This document shows, piece after piece, positions 1 to 12,400 of a DNA stretch of 64,000 nt; positions within the stretch are counted from its first letter, which is position 1, and each line of letters begins with the position of its first letter. Below the pieces are notes generated by a model. That model was not told the origin of the DNA. It saw only the letters and a program-made list of their open reading frames with translations, and made no database searches. The position numbers were made by a program, and so were the translations under genes. Source of the DNA: Chrysaora quinquecirrha (Eukaryota > Cnidaria > Scyphozoa > Semaeostomeae > Pelagiidae); assembly GCA_014526335.1 (NCBI GenBank), contig JACTAT010000217.1, forward strand, positions 267,224 to 331,223, in the 5' to 3' direction.

Positions 1-406
1 CTTTGTATTGCAAACCACCGCAAATTTTTCGAAAATATTTGTTGAGCGCCGAAATCCAGGTTGTTGTTTCGTTCAGAATGAATCGAAGGTTCTTGCTGCT
101 GTGCTCAACTTTCGCCCATTTTCGACCTCACACGAATAACGATACTTAACCCCGTGTGATGTAGCAATAGCACCTTATGACGACACAATAGCTCCGTGTT
201 ACGTCACACAAAGCTTTTTCCCGAGAAAAAATTATCGTTCTTTGTCAGTAAATCGTTAATAACAGCAAAACGGTAAAAGATACGAAAAATATAATTGCAG
301 ATTTGAAATCAGGAGGTTGAATTGCATCTATTGAAAGAATAAACATTTTTCAGTGTTTATCTGGAGTTGATCACTTGGTAGAAGACGTTAAAGTTGAGGT
401 ACTCAC
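1..406. other. importin intron 20, nothing recognised
   Basis: AT-rich sequence searched on the minus strand for the C-terminal importin exon; none seen. Confidence 0.5.
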
Positions 407-448
407 CAGCAGAATGTTGTTTAGCGCATCAAGAACAACAAGAATAAC
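407..448 (-). CDS. importin alpha exon 20 (ARM 9), last exon in window
   Basis: 14 codons, [14 protein letters not shown], acceptor TGCCAG, donor GTGAGT. The remaining exon(s) for the IEECGGLDKIE-type end of the family are not present in bases 1-406, so the gene leaves the window. Confidence 0.92.
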
Positions 449-3400
449 CTGGCAGTAAGAATATGTATCCATTAATGGATTTGAAGCCATATGTTGCAAC
501 GGCAGTGTAATATCATCCGAAAATTTTATTGACAATTATATAACTTCATTGAAAATCGCTTAATATGATCACATTATCAAGGATTAGACGTTTTCAATAA
601 AAGATTCCCCCCAGCATATTTACCTTGGCATCAGGCTTCATTAGTAGACTGCAAAGAGGCTCTATAACCCCAGATTGCCACAATAATTCCACCTAGGATT
701 TCAAAATTATGCACAAGTAAATACCATATTTCCTCTAATGAACACCTTTCCCCATTACACGCCGTACTTCTAACCAACAATTTTTAATTAAAGTCGCTTT
801 CTGATGAACGCCACCCTGTAAAAACGCCGCTCTTAAAGGCAGTCTGTCCCCTTAAGCTATTGGTTGAAAGAACAATTTGCGGTGATGCAAACAATCATAA
901 TGATATTGCTTTTTGTACTTTATAATAGGTGGGAGATGAAAAGAGCATCTACAAATTGTTTTATTCAAATTTGAATTTCGTTTGAATAGAATAATGGAAA
1001 ATCGATTTGTCTTGCAGCAGAGGAACGTAAACAGGCCTATTCCTGTTTTTCTAGCTTTCATTTACCTCATGATTCAAAAGGAAGAACACTCGCATCGAAA
1101 ATTCCCATCCAATACAAAACATTCTGTTTTACCACAACAACTTTTCCCGGAAAGTGTGTCGCCCATGTCCAGCCCGAACTACTTTGAAAGCAACCCCACA
1201 GACAGACTTTTCATGGGCAAGGCAGTCAGGGCCTCTTTTAAGGGGCAAAAAATTTAAGGGACTTATTGTTTTATTGTTCTATTGTTTTATCTTCAGCACT
1301 TTCTTTCACAGTGCGAGTCCAGTCTTGGCAAGTTCATTCTTCTCTTAGTCTTTTTTCAATAATTAATGCACAGCCAGTGGTACAGAGCTGGAGAAATTAC
1401 CATGGTGCATCTCTACTTCAGTTGAGAATTTATACAAGTCATACTGATGTTACAACTGACTGTAAATGCGCCGAAGGCATACAGGGCTCCAGAAGTTTTC
1501 CTAATTAGGGGGTCTGGGGGTATGCTCCCATAGAAAATTTCTCAAAATACAACTTCAAGATTGGCCTAGATTGGCTATTTTTTGGCAGTTTTCTTTTGAG
1601 AGGACATTGTACTAGGGGGGGCAACTTTATCAAACAAGGTGGGCAATGATAGGGACTAGGGCGACATTTAGCCCCTAGTTACTACGGTAAAAGAGGCCCT
1701 GAAGGCAGAAAATACAAAAAGAGCAAGTGTCCTGATGAATATCTCACACAAGAGCAAACAAGAATTGTAGCTTTATCATTTCAAGTTCGCCTTGAGTTTA
1801 CGATAACCCCTGAATGAATTCTGTCAGTAATTTCAACACTTTATTTGGCTTTATTTCTTCGGTAATGTCATTTTACTCCGCCATTGGCCTCTTGTGGTTT
1901 GGATTCGCAAACCACATTCTGTGCAGAAAATGTTGATATGGGCTCTCATTGGCTGGAAAGACAAAGCGATTTGCAAAAATCAGTCATGCGAAATTCGTAA
2001 GGCCGTACGAAATTCGCTATAGAAATTCAACGGGACAGACTGCCTTTAATACAACAAGAAATAACAAATGGTTTGTAATAATTTTTTGTTTTCTGTCAAT
2101 AAATTCCTCCACAACTTAAAATGTGTTTTTCTAAAAAGGAAAATTGTGTTTTTCGCTTTAACAGTTCGTCATTAAGTGTTTTCGCAAGAATTTTACTTGA
2201 CGTGTAATAGCTGAATTGCGCAAGCACAACTAAAACCAACTCGTATTCTTTTACCATTTACGGTTGGGTGCACGTCTTCAATATAAGAAAATGCTATGAG
2301 CCCCACAAAAATTTCCTCGTCTGTCATCTTGTGCGTTGCACTCGCATTCTCATCCAGTTCTGTGGCCTCCAACCGTTCATCGCGCTCGCAAACCAAAGAA
2401 TCTCTAATTTTGGGTGTCAAGATGCTTTTGTAAACACAATGTCCACGCCGTCCCCTATAAATCGCCGCGCCGAAAAGTTGATTTTTAATAAACGCCGCGA
2501 CGTTTATTTGATTAAACATAGGGGCCCTATGGGCATGTTCGAGGAACGACTGGTCGAATATAGCTATTTCGGTCAAATGATGAAAGATGTTTATCGGTAT
2601 GTACAACGATGACGATAATGATTATTATGATAATGATGGTGGTTATGATGATGATGATGTTGATGCTGGTTGGTAGGGGTGATTGTGATGGTAGGGTGGA
2701 TGTGGTAGCGGTGGTTGTGGTGCTGAAGGTAGGGGTGCTTGTGGTGGTTGTGATAGGGGTGATCGTGGTGATGATTGTAGGGGTGGTTGTGGTGGTGGTG
2801 ATAGGGGGGTGGTGGTGGTGATAAAGGTGGTCGTGGTGATGGTTGTAGGGATGGTTGTGGTGGTGGTGATAGGGGTGATTGTGGTGATGGTGCCGTTCCT
2901 TTAGATCTTGCCGCAGCCACACTATCAATGATGGTGATCATGATGATGATGATGAAGGTGATTATCATCATCATCATTATCATCATTATCATTATGACGA
3001 TTTCCATGGTGAAGATGATAATAATGAAGATTTGTTTTGTAAACTGTTTTGAAATTGCCGCTCTTTGCCAAGACTCTTTGATCAATGTCGAGAATGCGTG
3101 AAATGTCATTTACCAATCCAAGGTGGCAATTTGCCAGTTTCATATGGTAAACAACCATGAGTCATATGCAATCAAGCTTGTGCGAGAAGAAAAATTGTCA
3201 CATGACCTTAAATCGACAAAGGGACTTGCTGGTCGTGATAGTGAAGAACTGACCGCAAATTGCGCATAAATGGCCGAGACAATGGCCCTAATTGCATTCT
3301 TGACAATGGCCCTATTGTTACACGTTTTCTATTGTTCAAGCGTTGGTTAGTTAGTAAGTTAGTAACTAAGTGAGTGAGTGAGTGAGTGAGTGAGTGAGCC

Positions 3401-6400
3401 TAGGAACTAGAAATGACGTCAGAAAATTGTCGGCGCCTTTGAAAAAATGATGCGGGAGATTTTATTCTGACCCCAGATCAAAATAAAATCTTCAATGATG
3501 GCTCATTATCACCAATTAAGCGAATTAAAAACTGCAGTCAAGATCAAAGTTTTAGGATGCTATCCATCCCAGTCCAATATCGAAAAAACATTTAGCAAAA
3601 AAACGATCGTGTAAACCCGCCTTTAGTGAGTTAGTGACAAGCCACCCCACACCAATATGTTCAAATTCTTCGAACATAAAAACGATATTGAAACATGAAG
3701 AAAGAGTGTGGACTGTACAATAGTGCTATAAGGAGCGCTGGAAAGATCACCAACAATGGCTTTATAAAGAAAGATTAGAGATTCTCTAATTACCCGGACG
3801 TACAGCATTTCCAAATATTCAGACGATCTATTTTAGAAACTCCTGGGTAAGATTATATGGAATCTGATAGATTCAACTATCTAAGAGACTCGGAATATTA
3901 ACTAAAAAACCTGCTTTGCACTGCCACCAGATGTGAAATTAGCAATAATCCATATCGCTTCCTTCTGAACTTTGAAATCTCCCTGAATGGAAAGAGTCAA
4001 TATCAGTAAAAAAATGCTGACCAAAATCTAAAAATCAGGACATGCTGCAGGATGTGTAAACAGTGAAATCGTCATATAACTGAGGGTCGTCCGCCATAGA
4101 GATTTTTCAATTTATGAAGCAAATGGAAACATACGGGGACATTTGAATATTACTTCCGCTTTTCGCCCTTCAATGATTCAATGGACAGGCCTATAAAATG
4201 TAGGGTTTTTCTAATCTAAATTTATTTAAACACGGTAACCCCATCAGTCCTAAAGGATTGCTTTTCAGGGGGCCGTGCTACCTTTTTTTATATAAAATTC
4301 AATATACAATAGAAATACATAATGTACACATTGTTAAAAAACATCATTAAGTCGTCTTTTAAAAGTGGCAAGGGTAGGTGCATGTTTACAATCATATGTA
4401 AGATTATTCCAAAGTTTAGCTCCACGGAAGGATATAGCTTTTTGCCCATTGCTCGTTTTTCTTAAGGGAAGTGAAAGATCAGTGGCAGTATGCCTCAGTT
4501 TCCTGATGTTTTGATGAGATTTTCTTGTGAATAATTTAGCTAGATATTCAGGTGTAAGACCGTGCAACGATTTGTACATAATTGCAGCAGTTTCTTTGGT
4601 TATTATTTCGTTTAAAGTTGGCCACTGCAGACTTTGTAACAAGGGTGTGGCTGGAGTGTCAAATTTGCTGTTTGTGACAATTCTAGCCGCTCGATTCTGT
4701 AACATTTGGAGGGTTCGCACATTGGTCACCCCACAGTTTCCAAACCGAACAACAGTAACGAAAGTGAGGTTCTACAATGCCTCGATACATCTTACATAGT
4801 GTATCTCTCGGTAAAAACTTTTTGGAATATTTCAGAAAGCCTACTGCACGTGATACTTTTGAACGTATATTATTGATATGGTCCTTCCAGTCCAGGTTCC
4901 TATCAACAATCACACCCAAATACTTCGAGTATTGGACGTCTTCAACGAGAGAGTCACCAATAAAGAACTTTGGGGGTTCCACAGTCTCGTTTGTGATCTT
5001 CTTAATGTTAGGACGGGAACCAATAATCAACGCTTGTGTTTTAAGGATATTTAACGATAGCTTATTAACCCTGAGCCATTGTTTCAAGTGGTCAAGTTCA
5101 TTGTTTAGGGTTTGATTTATGTCTTCTAAGCTTTCAGAAGAATAAGAAATACTTGTATCGTCTGCGTACATTGTAACTTTGCCTTTTGTAAGAGAATAAG
5201 GAAGGTCATTAATATAAATAAGGAACAAAAGAGGACCTAAGCAGGAACCTTGTGGAACTCCATAATGTATATCTTCAGTGCTAGAAAAAACCCCATTTAC
5301 TCTGCAGAACTGTTTTCTGTTTCTAAGATAGGACGTGAACCAAAGAAGCTCAATATTTTCCACACCATACTTCCTTAATTTAGATAGTAAAATATCATGA
5401 TCCACAGTGTCAAATGCCTATTTTAGGTCAATAAAAATAATCGCATTATAGATCCCTTTATCCATGTTAACGTACCATTCATCTGTGCTATTTAAAAGGC
5501 AGGTAACAGTACTATGCAAAGCTCTGAAACCAGATTGATTAGCGAATAAGTGTTTATTGTGGTCTAAGTAATCGTTTAGTTGGTTGTGAATAAGTTTTTC
5601 AAAGACCCTGGACAGTACAGGAAGAACAGATATCGGGCGGTAGTTGGATCTATCATCTGTCTGACCGCTTTTAAAGATTGGGGCGACTTTCAGAACTTTC
5701 TCTCTTAAAACACCGTTAACGTTATCGTATTGCAAATAGTGGCAGCTGAAACAAGCACTTTAATCATTGAAGAATTCTTTTACGAAAAGAAAACTGAGAT
5801 TCAGGATAAAAAACTTGCGTAGCGGCCAGTTTGAAAACACGAGCTCGATCAATCACAAGTACGCAATTTCCTATTGACATGCTCACGCTTCACAGGTCAG
5901 GTGCCTAAAAGGCCATATTGTGCTCGCCTCGTACGGAAACTAAAAGTTAAATTTTCGCGCTATAAAATGATGCCAAACTTCCTGACGAAATTTAAGAAAA
6001 TTTTACGTAGCAGGAGGTTTGAAGTTTTGGCTACCGAGTACAGACCTTTGTTACTCGGTATCTTCATCACTCACTACTCTTTTTGCCTTCTGACTAAGCA
6101 GAAATGCTGGGGTAGGAGAACCCACTCGTTTTATTTGTTCTTGTTGTTTTATTTTTAATAGAACGTGCAAACCCGAACGTCTTTCTTTGGGCCTAAAGTT
6201 TTGACTTTCAGATTTTCGTGCCGGCCATGTTGTTCACTATACGGAGCATGCGCATAGTGTAAATCATTATACTAAGCCATGTTGGCAAATGTCCATTCCT
6301 ATAAGACCATGTTTGCATTTGGTCTGTTTTTACAGAAATATATTCTGCGGTCCTGTGTCGTTCCCTTTGCCATGAAGTGGCCAAGGTGTTAATTATTCTA

Positions 6401-9400
6401 AATAGGTGATTGGTTGCAAAAAGAGTAATAAGGCCCGGTTACACTATTAGATATTCCATATATAGAGCATCTAAAACGAGAAATAATATCTAATGGAATA
6501 TCTAACAGTGTAACGAGTCCATCAGATATTCCATTCATTTTGGCGCTGCCTGAATTCAGTAAATCGTCATGTGAGCAGAGAAAAGACGTTTTTTCGTCGA
6601 ATTTGATATATTTAAGCATGTTTCTCTCTACTATCGTAAGTGGAACCAGAAATAAGTGGAAAAACATGTTGCAAGTCTACTTTTCGAAGTTTAGCTTTCC
6701 CAGTGCTTCCAACACACTGTTCCATACAGTTTTTCTATTGATTTTGGTAAAACATTAATAATACTCGCGATGTAAATTGGTAAACTGCAGTTCTTACATA
6801 GAAAATACAAGGAATGGCCTGAAAAGTCCACTGTTGCTTCAAAACTTGCACGTCATTCGTCATCAGACAGTCGGCATCTTTACGTCTGCATTCTTTTACA
6901 TTGGATATTCGGAATAAAATCAAATCGATTTGATTTTATTCCCAGATTGATTAGATATGTTTTTCCTCCTTTTTAATCCCTCATCGAATATCTAATGGCA
7001 CGTTACACTGTTAGATAACTAATCGACATACTATTTTTGGTATGTCTGATGAATATCTAATGGAATATCTAATAGTGTAACCGGGCCTATAGGCCTATAT
7101 GTATTTCTACGATCGCACAACTACACCAAGCAGTGAAGGTCTTCTAATTACCCAAGCTACTATCCTCGCCAAAAATGCTGGGAATGGAAATCTGTTGAAA
7201 TATTTGACTTCACAACGAACAATATATATTCACGTTGCAAAAATTATGGAGAACAGTGTTTTTCGTTTTTAAGGACAATGCAAGTGTCAAAAACTGAAAC
7301 AAATTTATTACCTTGTTTACGACTTGAGCAGTTCTGTTCTGACTAAGCTCAGTCGATTTTTTCGCTAATTTTAGCTACGCTGTTTTACGACAGGTATCAG
7401 AAAACTTAGTTTGACACCAAGCTTTCATTGCGTATTTCACTCTCACAATTCTTACAAAATCCCCATTGATTTTGCTGCATGGCACGAAAGCAGTCGAGAG
7501 GAATAAAGAGCTTTGTGTTATCGAAGGCCTTCAATCTTTATCAGGAATACGAAAAGTAGAAAGCAAAAGATATCTGATTAACTCACATTTCCAAGGATTC
7601 CAACAATATGTGGTAGTAAGCCAGCTTCAATCACGGCCTATAGATGCGATCAATTAATCCAGTCATTGACAAGATATGTGAATTGTCAGAAAACCAAATA
7701 ATAAACGTTCTCTGTGGTCGTTAATTTTAGAGAAAGGCTGTAGTCGCAGCCCAACATAGCTAACAACCTCGTCTCCAGGCCCCAAATCGAATTTCAACGA
7801 ATCTCAACCGGCCACAAAATCTGCCAAAATACTGGCAATTTTGGCTTGGGCATAAAAACAAGATGTAGATTCCGAAAGCAGATGTTCTTAGAAAGGAAAT
7901 GCAAAGAATTTCATTGATAACTGTCAGGCAAGATACAATATCTCATGTAGCATCATTTTTTTTGGTTTTTATAGATGTTTTTCACATAGTTTACGGCCTG
8001 TCTTGGTGTGAAATTTTGAAGAAACTATGACATCACTCAAAATTTCTATTTTTTTGAACAGCCAATCAAATAGCGAATAGACAAGGCCGATACCAGGGTC
8101 GAATATGGACAGTTTCACGTAGAGGCCTATTCACCCTGGGGACGAGGTTGCATAGCTAATAACAGTGTTAAAGTTAGTCGACGTCCACATGTAAACGGAT
8201 AGTTTTGTAAAAGCAAGTTATTTTATCCGTTTTCGAAAAATCTGCGTGTCGAAGAAATCTGCGTCCACAGATTGTGCCTTTTTATGTCCGAAGGACATAA
8301 TGAGAGGGTGTTTGTGGAACGAGTTTAAGGATGTATGGATACATGTATGTATAGACGCGTTTTCCTGCCAAAAAGCCTAACAAAAATAAACCACAAATAC
8401 TAGGAAGTAAACTTTGAAGTCGCCGTAATTGGATGTTATGAATACCAATTATTTGACAATTAGAAGAAATAACGAAATTTGTAAACATCTAGATGAGTCA
8501 TTGTGGTTAAAGATTTTGCAGAAGATTCTCGAAGCTCAATTTTTTGATAATCTATTCTCAAAGCTTTTGCATTTGAATATTGCATAATAAAATACTGTAC
8601 TTTTATTAGCCTTTCGCATGTTGTTGTCGTCAGAAGATTCTCAGGCTCTGATGCGTGCAAATTTTCTTGTAAAGAGGGGAGGAAGTTGTGGCGCAATAGA
8701 AATCCCTGCTGATCTCGCGTGATTATGTTTATTTTTACGGTCATCATCATGATCATCGTCATCATCATCATCATCATAATTATCATCATCATCGTCATCT
8801 TGTTCAACATAATCATCATCTTGAACATCATCCTTACATTATCATTATCATCATTGTCGTCGACGTCATCACTGTCATGATTACGTGATTATCATGATTA
8901 TCATCGTACTTGAGCACTATAGATTTTGCAGAAGCTGCAAAACTGGAACAGGCTAAAGCTGGAAAGACGATGATGATAACGACAATGAACATGATGATGA
9001 TGATGACAATGATGATGTTGATGATGATGATGATGATGATAACGATTACGATGATCATAACAATTTCCATGATAATGATGATGATTATGATGATGATTAT
9101 TGTCCTTCGGACATTGCGATAGCGTTGCTATTTTTAGAAAATATCTCTGTCCACACGGAAACGGAAAAATTAAAAAAAGCACAGCAACAATCATATTTTC
9201 ATAAGCCATATTGAATGCGAAGTGTCATCGTTTCTTTGTGTTGTTCAAATTTAGCCTGTCAAACTGAGCGCGTGACGTCATCGTTTTCGAAAAGTTGCGT
9301 TTCCCCGTCCACACGATAGCATGAAACCGGCGTTTTCGAAAATTCCCACAGCGAGAGCGTCCTTCACACGTATACGGATATTTTGAAAACGCAAGTACAT

Positions 9401-12400
9401 TTTTACGTTTCTGCCCTCCGCCCACACGTGTTCGACGTCTCCGATGTTTTTGGTGATTGAAAACGAAACTTTTCGACGACGCTCTCCAGGGTCGAAATTT
9501 TTGAGTGGTTTCGACACTAAGCCGAATCCTCAAATGGACAAATGTTCAATTTTGAGTGTTAGTGTAAGCATGTTTTGTAATAAGTAATTTGAAATGCAAC
9601 GCTTACTAGATACAGATAACAATTTCGATCTATTTATACGTATTTAAATGAAAAGGTATTTACAGACCGTTATTTGCGACTGATTACCCGCTGTTATGTT
9701 AGAAATAGCCCAAGCAGCTTCCTGTTCAATGCAAAGGAAAACAACTTTTTCTAACAAGTTATATATTTTCTGACCACATTAGCGATTTGAGAAGCAATAA
9801 TAAGCGATTACTAGAAAAGAATTATGTTATAGACCGGCTTCAGGTGGGGCCAAGTGCCACTCGAAGAGGTCATTAACTTCATAGTGATTTTTCGATAGTA
9901 TTTCACATGGACTTTCAAAAAAAATTTGGCAAATGGTTGTTTTTTGCTGCGTTTGTGAAATACGGGGGTCAGAAAACCAGGGGGTCGACATCGACAAAAA
10001 TATTGACAGGGAATTTTTCGCAACATTCTAGCAAACAGGGTAACCGGAATTTTAAAGTAGGTTTGGAATTTTTGGTGGTGGGTGGTCATTTTAAAACTTG
10101 GAAACATTCTGGCAAATCAATGGTTGTGACGTCATCGATGACGTAGAAAACGGTCAGTGAAAATCTGACTTTTGAAGTTTGTGTTTTTAATGATATTGAC
10201 GGAAAGAACATCTCAGATGGAGAAAAATTTATACAACACCAATTGGATTTGGCTTGATACCCAGAAGTTATTACAATTCGAAATGTGTGTGACGTCATCA
10301 AAACGCAACACTGATATTTTGAGTCTTAACCGTTTCGTGCACAAATTTTTCTTTTGATGTGTTCAGCGTTACTTTTATGATAAACGCATCGTGTTCTCTG
10401 TCACTTACGCTAATTTTTGTCATTTCAAACCTTTAATTACGAAGAATGCTCGTAATTTCTAATGCAATGCAGCTAGGGTTCCGAACTACTATGAATGTTG
10501 AAAAAGATGAAAAACTTGAAGCATATTCTGCTTACTTTCTCTGAGAATGGTAATATGATTGAGCTAGATAGAGCGAAGTACTAAAAAGTTGTTCCAAGGT
10601 AAACATATACAAAAAATGAGGGCACAGCTTACAAAAGTTGAACAGCCGCATTTTGATACGTGGTTAGAGGGAATACTCACTTGGTTAGGAAGAAATGGTA
10701 GAAGAAAGAGGGGAACAGCCATGGAGGGTTGAGTTTCATTGCATAGATGAAACTCCATAACATCAATAGGTTTGTCCATTTCAGTCGACAAGATTGGCGA
10801 AAGACAGGAGGAAATTGTGCACCCACTTGCCATGAACTGGAGCGAAGCTCAGTGAAGCCAATCGACCGATTCCGTTTCAGTTCAATATTTTGGCAACAAA
10901 CTTTGTGCCAGAATAGGAGCCACAAGTCAGATAATATCTGAATCTGCGAACCTACCCTATAAATCCTATTTAGCCTTTTCTAACGTTTTTTCGTTATTAT
11001 CATTCAGCGCTTGTCTCTGCTATTTTGGAGAATTCACAGTGACTTGTACCACAAAGCTGCACTTACAGAGTTATACATTTGTCAACGTAACAACTTGCGA
11101 ACTGCGTCTCTCCCCTTGGAACTCTGAAAACTTAAACAAAATTCTTTGCAAAAGTCAATTCCAATAGCTTATCGGTTACTGTTATCTTTTATAAATCTCT
11201 GTATTATGCCTATTAAGACTGATAAAAAGTGGCACACTTCGTGCTGTAACACGAAAGTGAACGGATTTTTCTGCGTTTAGGGTGAACCGTAGTATTTGAA
11301 TTCCCCTGCAATCCACCACCAAGCCTGGTTTTCAAACTAGCCATATCTGCTGACGATAACCGCCTTCATCTACACCTACACCTGTGCCTATGCATTCGCC
11401 TACTCCTATGCCTTCATCTACACCTACACCTGTGCCTATGTCATCGCTTAAGCCTATGCCTATGCCTTCACCTATACCTGTGCCTATACCTTCGCCTATG
11501 CCTACACCTATATCTGTGCCTCAGCCTACACCTATGCCTACATCTACACCGACGCCTGTGCCTATGCCTTCGCCAACACTAATGCCTACATCTCACCTAC
11601 ACCTGTACCTAAGACTTGTCCGATGCCTATGCCGTCATCTACACATACGCCTGTGCCTTCGCCTATGCCTTTGCCTACATCTCACCTACGCCTGTGTCTA
11701 TGGCTTCGCCTATGCCTATACCTATACCTGTGCCTTAGCCTAGACCTTCGCTTCATCTACACCTACACTTGTTCCTATGCCTTCGCCTGTGCGATTGCCT
11801 ACACCTATACCTGTGCCTTAGCCTAGATCTTCGCTTCATTTACACCTACACTTGTTCCTATGCCTTCGCCTGTGCGATTGCCTACAACTTACCGACATAG
11901 GTGTCTGTCGTCTTCTCGAGCATTTACGGCTACATAAATCAAAATAAAGACCGTGGTCATAAGAAAGTACTTCGCTCTATCCAGCTCAATCATATTACCA
12001 TTCTCAGGGAAAGTAAGCAGAAAATGTTTTATCTTATTCATCTTTTTCAACATTCATAGTAGTTCGGAACACTAGCTGCATCGCAATAGAAATTACGAGC
12101 ATTCTTCGTAATTTAAGGTTTGAAATGACAAAAATTAGCGTAAGTGCCCGAGAACATGATACTTTTATCGTAAAAGTAACGCTGAACACATCAAAAGAAA
12201 GACTTATGCCGAAACGGTTAAAACTCAAAATATCAGTTTTGCTTTTTGATGACCTCACACAAATTTCGAATCGTAATAACTTCTGAGTATTAAGCCAAGT
12301 CGAATTGGTGTTGTATAATTTTTTGCTCCATTTGAGATGTTCTTTTCGTCAATATCATTAAAAACAAAAACTTCAAAAGTCAGATGTTCACTGACCGTTT

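Noticed and set aside
2527..3109. His/Thr/Pro-rich frames of 130-170 codons
   Set aside because: Translation of the GGTGAT/GAT simple repeat, not genes.
10564..10941. Overlapping frames of 64-89 codons inside the foldback interior
   Set aside because: Mutually overlapping on both strands with no motif.
11384..11826. Pro/Met-rich 119-codon frame resembling a repeat protein
   Set aside because: Encoded by the minisatellite inside the foldback element; no start context, no second conserved feature.
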